55,608 bases of DNA, from contig MGMS01000043.1 of NCBI GenBank assembly GCA_001796515.1, forward strand, positions 1-55,608, read 5' to 3'. Position 1 is the first letter of the stretch, and each line of letters begins with the position of its first letter. Origin of the DNA: Chloroflexi bacterium RBG_13_51_36. Its GTDB lineage: Bacteria > Chloroflexota > Dehalococcoidia > GIF9 > AB-539-J10. The notes below the pieces were generated by a model. That model was not told the DNA's origin. It did not search any database and worked only from the letters and a program-made list of their open reading frames with translations. Shown in pieces: positions 36,053-43,969 of the stretch. The translations under genes and the position numbers were made by a program.

Positions 36053-36980
36053 CTTTCACCTCCTTTTCCGTGAGAGCCACGAAGGCGTCCTCCAACGAAG
36101 GAGCAAGCGTGTTCAGAGACACCATTCTTAATCCGTTGGAGGATGAAAAGTTGGTGAGCGAGACCACCAGCTCTCCAGGACTGACGGTGTACAGTCGCCA
36201 CTTGTCGCCCAGCTTCTTCACTGTGTTCACGCCAGGGATGGCGGCCAAAAGTTCAGGGTTCACCACATTATCAAAGCTGACCTCAACCGAATACATGCCG
36301 CTCACGGCCATTCTCAGTTTCTCCGGAGCATCTATGGCCACCAGTCTTCCTTCGTTGATGATAGCAACCCGGTCGCACAGCTGGTTTGCCTCCTCCATAT
36401 CATGGGTGGTGAGAAATATGGTCTTGCCTTTGGCATTGAGCCCCTGTAGCATATCTTTGATCAGGCGGGCGCTCTGCACATCCAGGCCAGAAGTCGGCTC
36501 ATCTAGGAATAACACTTGAGGGTCGCTTATCAGCGCCAGACACAAAATCAGGCGCTGCTTCATTCCCTTGGAATATGTCCTTACCAGACTATCTTTTCGG
36601 GTGTAGAGCCCTGTCTCCTGCATCAGGCCGGTGCCTCTTTCTCGAGCTACGCTGGCGGGAATTCCATAGAGTTCCGCCATAAGCATAATGTTGTGCCATC
36701 CGGACAGGTCACCGTAGGCATTTGCCATCTCCGGCACCACCCCTGTTAGCTGCTTGGCTCTCAGGCTGCCCGCCTCATATTCCAGGATTGAAGCAGTCCC
36801 TGCATCCGGCCTTATGACTCCAGTCAACATCCTGACGGTGGTCGTCTTGCCGGCACCATTGGGTCCCAGGAAGCCAAAGAACTCTCCCTTGCTAACGATG
36901 AAGCTTACGTGGTCAACTGCCAGAAGGTCACCAAAGCACTTGGTCAAACTGACCACTTGAATGGCAACATCATTACTCAT
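36045..36980 (-). CDS. ABC exporter ATPase (DrrA-like)
   Basis: 311 residues. Walker A GPNGAGKTTTVRML, signature RTYSKGMKQRLILCLAL, Walker B VLFLDEP, H-loop TTHDMEEANQLCDRV, followed by the extra C-terminal domain typical of DrrA/CcmA-like exporters. Partner permease overlaps directly downstream. Confidence 0.92.
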   Translation of the reverse strand: MSNDVAIQVVSLTKCFGDLLAVDHVSFIVSKGEFFGFLGPNGAGKTTTVRMLTGVIRPDAGTASILEYEAGSLRAKQLTGVVPEMANAYGDLSGWHNIMLMAELYGIPASVARERGTGLMQETGLYTRKDSLVRTYSKGMKQRLILCLALISDPQVLFLDEPTSGLDVQSARLIKDMLQGLNAKGKTIFLTTHDMEEANQLCDRVAIINEGRLVAIDAPEKLRMAVSGMYSVEVSFDNVVNPELLAAIPGVNTVKKLGDKWRLYTVSPGELVVSLTNFSSSNGLRMVSLNTLAPSLEDAFVALTEKEVKDA

Positions 36981-37043
36981 GGGCCCACTGAGTCTTGACT
37001 ATATTGTGTGCGAAGGTCATTTGAGTGCTCTGGTCGTTTCGCG

Positions 37044-37063
37044 CAGCGTGACTTAACCGTTCC
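37044..37063. repeat. 20-base duplicate of the arsR(1) 3' end
   Basis: CAGCGTGACTTAACCGTTCC occurs here in the arsM-ABC gap and again at 34542-34561, where it encodes ERLSHAV near the end of arsR(1). The non-coding copy looks like a remnant of an arsR gene tail left by duplication or rearrangement. Confidence 0.7.
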
Positions 37064-37074
37064 ATATAACTGTA

Positions 37075-37845
37075 CTATAGTTTCCTGATTTTGTATGCCC
37101 TTACGGTAATGCTCAGAAGCTTCGTCAGTGCCTGACATTCCTCGCTTTCTATGTAGAACTCCTTGCTGGACAGCACCTGCACATCCCTGAAGCCCGCTTT
37201 CCTTATCTTGTCCAAGTATTCCTGCTGCTCCAAAGCGCCGCCGATGCAACACGCCCAGGCATTCGAGTCACTCCTTATCTCATCGGGCAGCGTTCCCTCC
37301 GAGACGATATCGGAAACTGTAAGCCTTCCGCCGGGCTTCAAAGTCCGGTAAGCCTCCTGAAAAACCTTAGCTTTGTCCGGCGAGAGATTGATAACGCAGT
37401 TGCTGATAATCGCATCCACGGAGTCATCCTCGACCGGGAGTCTCTCGATTTCCCCCAGGCGGAACTCAACATTGTGATAGCCATGGTCTCTGGCGATGCG
37501 TGTTGCTCTGTCCACCATCTCCTCCGTCATATCAATCCCGATGACCCTGCCGGTGGGGCCAACTTTGTTAGCTGCCAGAAACACATCTACTCCGGCTCCC
37601 GACCCCAAATCCAGAACTACCTCACCTGTCTTCAGGTCGGCTATGGCAGTAGGGCTACCGCACCCCAACCCCATAACTGACTCTTCCGGGATACGCTCCA
37701 AGTCCTCTCCCGAGTATCCGACAGCCTTGGAAGACAGTAGGGAACTGGCCCCGCAGCCACAGCTCGGGCAGCAGCTCTCTTGATCTTGCTTAGCTATCTG
37801 GGCATATTTCGCCCGCACCACTTGCTTGATTTCCTTTTCTTTCAT
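37075..37845 (-). CDS. arsM: Arsenite S-adenosylmethionine methyltransferase ArsM
   Basis: Methylates As(III) with SAM, 256 residues. SAM site VVLDLGSGAGVDVFLAA; arsenic-binding cysteines in SCCPSCGCG near the N-terminus, SNCVINLSPDK and ACCIGGAL. These match the bacterial ArsM layout. AGGAGG lies just before the ATG. The start overlaps the arsR(2) 3' end by 56 bases, so the two are co-transcribed. Its product could leave through one of several permeases in this locus. Confidence 0.95.
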   Translation of the reverse strand: MKEKEIKQVVRAKYAQIAKQDQESCCPSCGCGASSLLSSKAVGYSGEDLERIPEESVMGLGCGSPTAIADLKTGEVVLDLGSGAGVDVFLAANKVGPTGRVIGIDMTEEMVDRATRIARDHGYHNVEFRLGEIERLPVEDDSVDAIISNCVINLSPDKAKVFQEAYRTLKPGGRLTVSDIVSEGTLPDEIRSDSNAWACCIGGALEQQEYLDKIRKAGFRDVQVLSSKEFYIESEECQALTKLLSITVRAYKIRKL

Positions 37846-38149
37846 AGTTCACCTCCTGACATTTGCATAGCGATAGCTCTTTCATCAGAGTCTCGCAATC
37901 AATAATCAACCTGGCTAATCTAGCATCCGTAAGCTTATAGTAAACCTTTTGAGCTTCTTGCCTTTCCTTCACAATATTACATTCCTTGAGAGCTCTAAGG
38001 TGGTGCGAAATGAGAGACTGCTCCTTATTCAGAACGCTGGTGATCTCACAAACGCACCTCTCACCTTTGGTCAGCAGCCGAACTACCTGGAGTCTTGTCG
38101 GCTCCCCAATACACCTCAGGAACCTTGCTTGGTCTTCAGCGATTGTCAT
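37790..38149 (-). CDS. arsR: ArsR-family repressor (2)
   Basis: 119 residues: IGEPTRLQVVRLLT, then KGERCVCEITSVL with C32 and C34, then SLISHHLRALKECNIV recognition helix. The C-terminus has further cysteines (LSLCKCQEV). It controls the arsM-ABC-cupin genes and carries an operator over its own -10. The 56-base overlap with arsM is long, suggesting its tail was extended by rearrangement. Confidence 0.92.
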   Translation of the reverse strand: MTIAEDQARFLRCIGEPTRLQVVRLLTKGERCVCEITSVLNKEQSLISHHLRALKECNIVKERQEAQKVYYKLTDARLARLIIDCETLMKELSLCKCQEVNYERKGNQASGAGEICPDS

Positions 38150-38162
38150 ATGAATCTCCGTT

Positions 38163-38184
38163 TATATGAATCATAATTCATATA
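38163..38184 (-). promoter_or_regulatory. ArsR operator of the arsR(2)-arsM operon
   Basis: Inverted repeat TATATGAAT-CATA-ATTCATATA (9-base arms, 4-base centre), covering the -10 element, so a bound repressor would block RNA polymerase. Confidence 0.8.
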
Positions 38185-38198
38185 CCGCAGAAAGTCAA
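38170..38198 (-). promoter_or_regulatory. Promoter of the arsR(2)-arsM operon
   Basis: Minus strand TTGACT, 17-base spacer, TATGAT; GGAG ribosome site and ATG follow within 25 bases. Confidence 0.75.
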
Positions 38199-38278
38199 GA
38201 ATTGTCGAATTATGCAGTGCTTGAGATGACTAAGAGATTGCGTGAAACAACAGGAAAACAAAGCAGGATGCTTACACG

Positions 38279-38680
38279 CTAGCGCCTTTGCCTCAATTTC
38301 TGCCGCTCCTTGCCCATGCACTTATCCATAACCACCATGAGTCCAGCTTCTCTGGCCCGGGCGGCTGCCTCCTCGTTTATAACACCCTCTTGCATCCACA
38401 CCGCCTTGGCACCTATCCCGATCGCCTCTTCTGCAATCGGCCGCACCTCTACAGAACGGCGAAAGATGTCAACCACGTCTACCGATTCTGGGATGCAGGC
38501 AAGGTCGGGATAACAAGGTTCCGCTAATATCTCCTTTTCCGCTGGATTTACGGGAATTATCTTATAGCGCTCCTCTTTTAGATAACTAGCTACTTCATAA
38601 CTTGGTCGGTCGGGTTTTGAGGAAAGGCCGACCACGGCGACAGTCCGACCGCAGTTTAGAATCTTCTCCTCAATGCTCAC
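38279..38680 (-). CDS. CoA-binding domain protein (YccU-like)
   Basis: 133 residues, Rossmann-like CoA-binding fold: RTVAVVGLSSKPDRPSYEVA, YKIIPVNPAEKEILAEPCYP, SVDVVDIFRRSVEV and AKAVWMQEGVINEEA. The GTG at 38680 overlaps the stop of the preceding gene as GTGA and gives the family's usual N-terminus; the longer open frame upstream is out-of-frame coding sequence of that gene. Function of the family is poorly known. Confidence 0.88.
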   Translation of the reverse strand: MSIEEKILNCGRTVAVVGLSSKPDRPSYEVASYLKEERYKIIPVNPAEKEILAEPCYPDLACIPESVDVVDIFRRSVEVRPIAEEAIGIGAKAVWMQEGVINEEAAARAREAGLMVVMDKCMGKERQKLRQRR

Positions 38681-39750
38681 TCTTTTGTTCCTTTGGCGGC
38701 GTATTTCTTCAGAGCGCGGTAGAAGGCATCCCAGAAGGGGTCGATCAAAGGGTGCTCCAGTTTCTTTTCTTTTCCCTCTTCCACCAGAACCATCCCATAC
38801 TTGGCATCTGTTAACCCACCCACGATTGAAGAAGGGATTCCTTTCCGAGACAAAGCTTCTACTATCTCCTCTGCCTTGTGTTCCCGACAGGCGATAATCA
38901 AGGTCCCCTCGCTGATAGAGGCATAAGGATCGATATCGAAAAGGTTGCAGATCTCTCTTACGCAATGTTCAAGGACGATGCGTTCTTTTTCTATTCTGAT
39001 CCCCAGATTGGCAGCCTGGGAGAGTTCAAATAGACCACCCCATATGCCGCATTCAGTGGCATCGTGCATAGCACTAACACCTTCTTCCCTCACCCCGACA
39101 CTAACTGCTGTCAAGGCATCTTCTACTACCGACATTTTATAGAAGATTCTTTCTGCCCTCCGGCTAAACTCAAGGCCAAAGTTCTTTTCAATAAGTTTGG
39201 GAAACATGGCGGCAAATATACCCGTTGCCTCAATGGCTGGACCTTTGGTGATGATTATCTGGTCGCCAGCCCTGGCAAATTTTGGGGTAACATATTCATC
39301 TTTTCTTCCGACACTGATTACCGTGGCACCGCCTACCATGGGATAGCTGCATTTTTCGTATCTAGCGGTGTGGCCGCACACAACCGATATCCCCAATTTC
39401 TCACATTCCCGATGCATGGTATCCCACACTATCTCCAGTTGTTCCCTGGTCATCTCCATGGGCAGATTCAAATCTACAGACAGGAATTTGGGTTTTAGTC
39501 CGGAGGTGACAGCATCGGAAACAAGGATATGAATAGCGAACCAGGCTGCTCTTTCCCAGCCATACTCAGGAACGATGAACACAGGATCTGTGGTCAGGGC
39601 TACTGCTTTGCCCCCAATTTCAACTATCCCCACATCCACCCCATGTTGAGGTCCCACCAACACCGCCTGACTTTTCGCTCCTAAGCGAGGGTATATTAAT
39701 TCGTTGAAGATTTCCGGGGAGATTTTGCCGATTTCAGGAAGGTCGCTCAC
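38677..39750 (-). CDS. AIR synthase-related protein (HypE/SelD/PurM fold)
   Basis: 357 residues, ATP-grasping PurM-like fold: VDVGIVEIGGKAVALTTDPVF, VSDAVTSGLKPKFLSVDLNLP, VVCGHTARYEKC, HDATECGIWGGLFEL. It lacks the SelD active Cys/Sec segment and the C-terminal Cys motif of HypE, so neither name applies. Its position right after a cysteine desulfurase gene (24-base gap) suggests a sulfur-transfer activation step using ATP, not proven. GTG start. Confidence 0.8.
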   Translation of the reverse strand: MSDLPEIGKISPEIFNELIYPRLGAKSQAVLVGPQHGVDVGIVEIGGKAVALTTDPVFIVPEYGWERAAWFAIHILVSDAVTSGLKPKFLSVDLNLPMEMTREQLEIVWDTMHRECEKLGISVVCGHTARYEKCSYPMVGGATVISVGRKDEYVTPKFARAGDQIIITKGPAIEATGIFAAMFPKLIEKNFGLEFSRRAERIFYKMSVVEDALTAVSVGVREEGVSAMHDATECGIWGGLFELSQAANLGIRIEKERIVLEHCVREICNLFDIDPYASISEGTLIIACREHKAEEIVEALSRKGIPSSIVGGLTDAKYGMVLVEEGKEKKLEHPLIDPFWDAFYRALKKYAAKGTKE

Positions 39751-39774
39751 TTTTGTTGTTTCTCTTTTCAGACA

Positions 39775-40941
39775 CTATCTTGAAGTTCTCCAAAGCGGGG
39801 ACATGGCTCTCAGCTTGGCGACAATTCCCGGCAAGACGTCTAGCACCCGCTCCAAGTCTGCCTCGGTGTTTTCTCGTCCCAGGGTAAATCTGAGCGAACA
39901 ATGAGCTTGCTCGGGGGGAAGCCCCAGCGCCAGAAGAACGTGGGATGGTTCCAGGCTTGAAGAAGTGCAGGCTGAGCCTGTAGAAGCACAGATGCCCTCT
40001 AAATCAAGATTCAAAATCATGGATTCCCCTTCCACAAAATCAATGCTCACATTGACATTGTTGGGCAGCCTTCTCGTAGGATGACCGTTTAAGTGAATGT
40101 GGTCAATCTTTTTTCCCAGACCTTCAATTAACCTATCGCGAAGGTAAGCCAACCGTTCTGGCTCCCTGCCCATCTCCTGCCTGGCCAGCTCCACCGACTT
40201 GCCTAGTCCCACGATGGCGGGGACATTCTCCGTACCAGCTCTGCGTCTCTTTTCTTGCTCCCCTCCGTGCACAAGGGGAACTAATTTAGTGCCTTTTCTG
40301 ACATACAGCGCTCCTACCCCTTTAGGTCCATATAACTTGTGCGCCGAAATAGAGAGCAAGTCCACCCTAAGTTTATCCACGTTCACTGGAATATGCCCCA
40401 CAGTCTGTACGGCATCGGTGTGAAGACAGACACCGGCCTCTCTGGCAATGGCGCCTATTTCTTCCAAAGGCTCTATCGTGCCGACTTCGTTATTGGCATG
40501 CATGACTGAAATGAGGATGGTCCTAGCAGTAATAGCCTTCTTGACATCATCAGGGTCAAGCAGGCCATACTTGTCCAGTGGCAGGTAGGTTATCTTGAAA
40601 CCACTTGTCTCCAGAAATTTGCACGCCTCCAGAACCGCATGGTGCTCGATAGAGGTGGTGATGATATGATTCCCTTTGCACTCATTGGCGTAAGCCACGC
40701 CCTTCAGGGCGAGATTATCCGCCTCCGTACCTCCGCTGGTGAAAACAATCTCCTCGCTCCGGGCGCCGATGAGTTCTGCCACCTTGGTTCTTGCCTCCTC
40801 TACGGCTCCTTTCGCCTCCTGTCCGCAAGAATAGATGCTCGAAGGATTGCCAAAGGCCTCAGTGAAATAAGGCACCATGGCCTTTACCACCTCGGGATGT
40901 GTGGGTGTGGTGGCAGCATGGTCCAGATATATCCTGCGCAT
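39775..40941 (-). CDS. Cysteine desulfurase (NifS/IscS type)
   Basis: PLP enzyme that takes sulfur from cysteine as a persulfide, 388 residues. SGGTEADNLALKG (PLP phosphate), HTDAVQTVGHI, SISAHKLYGPKGVG with the PLP lysine, and STGSACTSSSLEPSHVLLAL with the persulfide cysteine on a flexible loop. It starts directly after the NIL-protein stop. A scaffold protein (IscU/NifU) is not next to it; the AIR-synthase-like protein may be the acceptor-side partner. Confidence 0.95.
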   Translation of the reverse strand: MRRIYLDHAATTPTHPEVVKAMVPYFTEAFGNPSSIYSCGQEAKGAVEEARTKVAELIGARSEEIVFTSGGTEADNLALKGVAYANECKGNHIITTSIEHHAVLEACKFLETSGFKITYLPLDKYGLLDPDDVKKAITARTILISVMHANNEVGTIEPLEEIGAIAREAGVCLHTDAVQTVGHIPVNVDKLRVDLLSISAHKLYGPKGVGALYVRKGTKLVPLVHGGEQEKRRRAGTENVPAIVGLGKSVELARQEMGREPERLAYLRDRLIEGLGKKIDHIHLNGHPTRRLPNNVNVSIDFVEGESMILNLDLEGICASTGSACTSSSLEPSHVLLALGLPPEQAHCSLRFTLGRENTEADLERVLDVLPGIVAKLRAMSPLWRTSR

Positions 40942-41241
40942 CTAACCCTCTACAATATCCCCTATAACGGGATCAACCCGTACCCCTCTGCCAGTCACCC
41001 AAGTGATTCCATGCTCGATATCTTTCCCTTCTCGCTCCAACTCAAGAACTACCCAGCCCTTATCTCCATTTACGTCAGCCCGACGGATATTGGTCGCTAT
41101 CTTGGACTGCTGGCCGAGCTTGTAAATGATGGGCTCCTTAATCAATTCTGGTGGAAAGGTGAACTTTACTCCTCGTTTGACCGTCTTGTCTTCCTGATAT
41201 TTCCTAGAGTTGAAATCATGACACGGTGAAATATTAAACAC
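40942..41241 (-). CDS. NIL-domain protein
   Basis: 99 residues from a GTG. The part from residue 20, GVKFTFPPELIKEPIIYKLG then DVNGDKGWVVLELEREGK, fits the NIL fold found beside methionine transporters and in homocysteine-synthesis ferredoxins. The N-terminal 20 residues are not conserved, and the GTG has only AGGTGAG before it. It ends one base before the cysteine desulfurase ATG. The other NIL protein of the window (54063) carries a ferredoxin. Confidence 0.75.
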   Translation of the reverse strand: MFNISPCHDFNSRKYQEDKTVKRGVKFTFPPELIKEPIIYKLGQQSKIATNIRRADVNGDKGWVVLELEREGKDIEHGITWVTGRGVRVDPVIGDIVEG

Positions 41242-41271
41242 TCGAACTCACCTGCCCACTATCTCCTAATG

Positions 41272-41937
41272 TCACCAGTTTACACATGATTCGCAGTACA
41301 CCACCTCGAAAACTACACTCTCCCTGACCCAATTACCTATGCCGTCAATCACTTTTACCGTGACAGTAGCGTCAACTTCAATCTGAGTATCCGGGGCAGT
41401 CCAGGTGATCATGGAACCCTCTCCGGAAATCTCGCCACGATCGCAGGACCACTCATAAACCAGTTCTCCGCTCGTGTTTGAAGCAATGCACTCAATGTAG
41501 TAGTCTTCGTTTCTCAGGGCCTTGTATGCCGTAGCAGTTTCCTTCAGATATTGGTGATCGGCAGTGACAATCAGGTCTTCCATAAACGGCGGGGGGCCGT
41601 TCGACGCGATGAGAACTATCGATTCTCTGTCTTTCCTGCCCTGACCATCCTCAACCACAACCGTGATGTCGTACATGCCAACTTCCTCAGGAGCAGTCCA
41701 CATAACTTCAGGCCCCGAGTCGGTAATATTACCGCCGGTGGTTGACCACTCGTAGTCTAGCTCGTCGCCATCAGGGCTTGAAGCACTGCACGTAACCTGG
41801 AGACTATCCAGGGGAGCAGCCCACGCCGCCTCAGCTTCCAGGCCGGTGATAACTGGCCAAGCGCCGCTGCAAGAAGAGGCCAGGAGCAACACTGCTACCG
41901 CAGTTGCCACAATTGCCAGAAATCCTCTTTTGTTCAC
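41272..41937 (-). CDS. PKD/Ig-repeat lipoprotein with CxxC tail (paralogue 3)
   Basis: 221 residues from a GTG after GGGGAGAGAAACTA, the same leader as paralogues 1 and 2. A signal with a weak lipobox (LLASSC) replaces the membrane anchor. One PKD-like domain (SSPDGDELDYEWSTTGGN) and the family-specific last domain (VTADHQYLKETATAYK, IECIASNTSGELVYEWSCD) follow; the end is VVYCESCVNW. It is the shortest paralogue and directly follows paralogue 4. Confidence 0.75.
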   Translation of the reverse strand: MNKRGFLAIVATAVAVLLLASSCSGAWPVITGLEAEAAWAAPLDSLQVTCSASSPDGDELDYEWSTTGGNITDSGPEVMWTAPEEVGMYDITVVVEDGQGRKDRESIVLIASNGPPPFMEDLIVTADHQYLKETATAYKALRNEDYYIECIASNTSGELVYEWSCDRGEISGEGSMITWTAPDTQIEVDATVTVKVIDGIGNWVRESVVFEVVYCESCVNW

Positions 41938-41958
41938 TAGTTTCTCTCCCCATATTAT

Positions 41959-42687
41959 TTATCCAAAAGTACATGCTGAACAAGACACCACATCGAGGGT
42001 TATGCTCTCAGTCACTCTATTGTCAGCGACATCAGTAACCGTTACCGTGACCGTAACTTCATCGGACACATCCGGAGCAGTCCAGGTAATCGTAGAGCCC
42101 TCTCCGGAAATCTGGCCGCCCGTGGATGACCATTCATAAATCAGTTCACCGCTTGGGTTGGAGGCAATACATTCAATGTGGAATTCTTTTGTTTTCCCAA
42201 CCTTGTACCCGCCAGTGGTTTCCTTCAGATATTTGTGGTCGGCAGTAACAATCAAGTCTTCAACAGTTGGCGGAGTACCAGTTTCCACGCTGAGAGCTAG
42301 CCATCCCATGTCTTGCCCGTCCTGACTATCGGTAATCAGAACTGTGATGTTATAGGTACCGACCTCCCCAGGAGCAACCCAATTCACAACCGCACCCGCG
42401 CCGGTAATACTACCTCCGCTAGCCGACCACTCATAACGCAGCTCATCCCCATCAGGGTCTGAAGCATTGCACGAAACCTGGGAACTTCCCAAAGGAAGGA
42501 CTTCCTCCTGTTCGGCTGTCAGGCTGATTATAACTGGCGGATGATTGGCCAATACGGTGTTAAATAGGATCAGAGGCAGCACTGCTGCCACCGCAATTAC
42601 CGCTGATATTATCACCAGCCTGTTCTTTCTGGCCCCGCCTCTACTCAACTGGACTTCTCTATCTCGTCGTTGTATTTTTGTTGCCAT
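41959..42687 (-). CDS. Membrane-anchored PKD/Ig-repeat protein with CxxC tail (paralogue 4)
   Basis: 242 residues. A charged cytosolic leader of about 25 residues, an anchor (LVIISAVIAVAAVLPLILF), one PKD-like domain (SDPDGDELRYEWSASGGS) and the family-specific domain (VTADHKYLKETTGGYKVG, IECIASNPSGELIYEWSS), ending VVSCSACTFG, identical to residues near the end of paralogue 1. The EWSC cysteine of the others is Ser here. Placed directly after the DUF2318 lipoprotein gene. Confidence 0.75.
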   Translation of the reverse strand: MATKIQRRDREVQLSRGGARKNRLVIISAVIAVAAVLPLILFNTVLANHPPVIISLTAEQEEVLPLGSSQVSCNASDPDGDELRYEWSASGGSITGAGAVVNWVAPGEVGTYNITVLITDSQDGQDMGWLALSVETGTPPTVEDLIVTADHKYLKETTGGYKVGKTKEFHIECIASNPSGELIYEWSSTGGQISGEGSTITWTAPDVSDEVTVTVTVTDVADNRVTESITLDVVSCSACTFG

Positions 42688-42750
42688 TTATTCTATCTTC
42701 CTTGTCTAATGCAATAAAGGCGCAATTGCATGCATTCCTCTCCTCGCTTA

Positions 42751-43242
42751 CTAAGGCCACCCAGGCTCGAGGGTATCTTCATAGGCTGCTACGAGATCAA
42801 CGTCCTGCATTATTACGCTGGCACCGTCAATGTCGTATGGGACCGATGCCTTGGGAAAATCCACACAAGCTCCCTGAATTCCCTGGCCTGTCTTGGCCTC
42901 GAAAGTGGTCGCGCATCTATCGCATACCAGGATGTCTTGGTCAAGAGAAAAGCCTATTGACTGGCATGGCGGGCAAACATTCGCCCGGACATGGATTTCT
43001 CCATCCAGCACATAGGCCATGAAATTCTTGTCGCCGTCTTGCGTCTCCACCTTAAAGCGTACATTCCAATTATCTTCGACCGCACTTACTGGAATAGCTA
43101 CAATGCCATCAGTAACCTGAGGCTCAATCACTGTTGCCTTTATTGGTCCCGACGGCGCTGGATCAGAGGCTGGCCCAGAACAGCCAGCGATGATTAATGC
43201 CAGAACAATTACTAGGACTCCGATTATTGTATTTCTCAACAT
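42751..43242 (-). CDS. DUF2318-family cysteine-rich lipoprotein
   Basis: 163 residues. Signal with lipobox LIIAGC; then a domain with VCPPCQSIGFSLDQDILVC, DRCATTF and QGACVDF, the cysteine pattern of DUF2318. In Campylobacter the homologous Cj1660 is encoded with a MacB-like ABC transporter and thioredoxins next to the FTR1/P19 iron-uptake genes. Here the two ABC genes lie directly upstream, but no FTR1 or P19 is seen. The ATG giving MLRNTIIG is preferred: AAAGGAGC is eight bases before it. Confidence 0.82.
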   Translation of the reverse strand: MLRNTIIGVLVIVLALIIAGCSGPASDPAPSGPIKATVIEPQVTDGIVAIPVSAVEDNWNVRFKVETQDGDKNFMAYVLDGEIHVRANVCPPCQSIGFSLDQDILVCDRCATTFEAKTGQGIQGACVDFPKASVPYDIDGASVIMQDVDLVAAYEDTLEPGWP

Positions 43243-43267
43243 CTGTTTATGCTCCTTTCTGTTCGAA

Positions 43268-43960
43268 TCAGTTTTCATTTTTGCTCGCTCTTTCTTGCCT
43301 GATCCTATCTACAATTTGACCATCTTGGAGAACTACGACTTCCTTGGCATACCCCGCTATCTCAGGGTCATGAGTGACCATAACAATGCTGCGGCCTTCT
43401 TTATTCAGTTGATCGAATAAAGCTAAGATTTCCCTTCCCGTTTTCCGGTCCATATTGCCCGTCGGCTCGTCAGCCAAAATAAGAGAAGGGTCGTTAACCA
43501 GGGCTCTAGCGATTGCTACTCTTTGTTGCTCGCCGCCGCTTAGCTGGCTGGGCCTATGCTCGGCCCTTTTCTCCAGCCCCACCTTTTTCAAGATGCCCAA
43601 TGCCTTCTGGTTCTTATTATTCGTCCCGCAGAATGTTAGGGGCAAAAGGACATTCTCAAGAGCAGTGAGCGACGGAATCAGATGATATTGCTGAAAAACG
43701 TAGGCGATTTTGCCCCTTCTTATATCAACAAGGGCATTCTCATCCAGGCCGTCGATACGGTTGCCATCCAAAATCACTTCGCCGTTGGAGATACGGTCCA
43801 GACCGCCCAGAATATTAAGAAGAGTGGACTTCCCGCTTCCGGAAGGGCCCATGATGGCTATGAAATCGCCTTCGTTGACGCGGAAAGAAACGTTCTTTAA
43901 GGCAGCTACTTTGGCTGTTCCCTCTCCGTAGATCTTTGATATGTTCTTGATTTCTAGCAT
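43268..43960 (-). CDS. LolD/MacB-type ABC ATPase
   Basis: 230 residues. Walker [17 protein letters not shown], signature [16 protein letters not shown], Walker [12 protein letters not shown]-loop [11 protein letters not shown]. It partners the FtsX-like permease ten bases upstream. This class does mechanotransmission (lipoprotein or periplasmic substrate handling) more than classical transport. Confidence 0.93.
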   Translation of the reverse strand: MLEIKNISKIYGEGTAKVAALKNVSFRVNEGDFIAIMGPSGSGKSTLLNILGGLDRISNGEVILDGNRIDGLDENALVDIRRGKIAYVFQQYHLIPSLTALENVLLPLTFCGTNNKNQKALGILKKVGLEKRAEHRPSQLSGGEQQRVAIARALVNDPSLILADEPTGNMDRKTGREILALFDQLNKEGRSIVMVTHDPEIAGYAKEVVVLQDGQIVDRIRQERASKNEN

Positions 43961-43969
43961 TCTGCTGCC

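Noticed and set aside
38677-39750. Selenophosphate synthetase SelD
   Set aside because: The fold is related, but the N-terminal Cys/Sec-containing active loop of SelD is absent; called AIR synthase-related.
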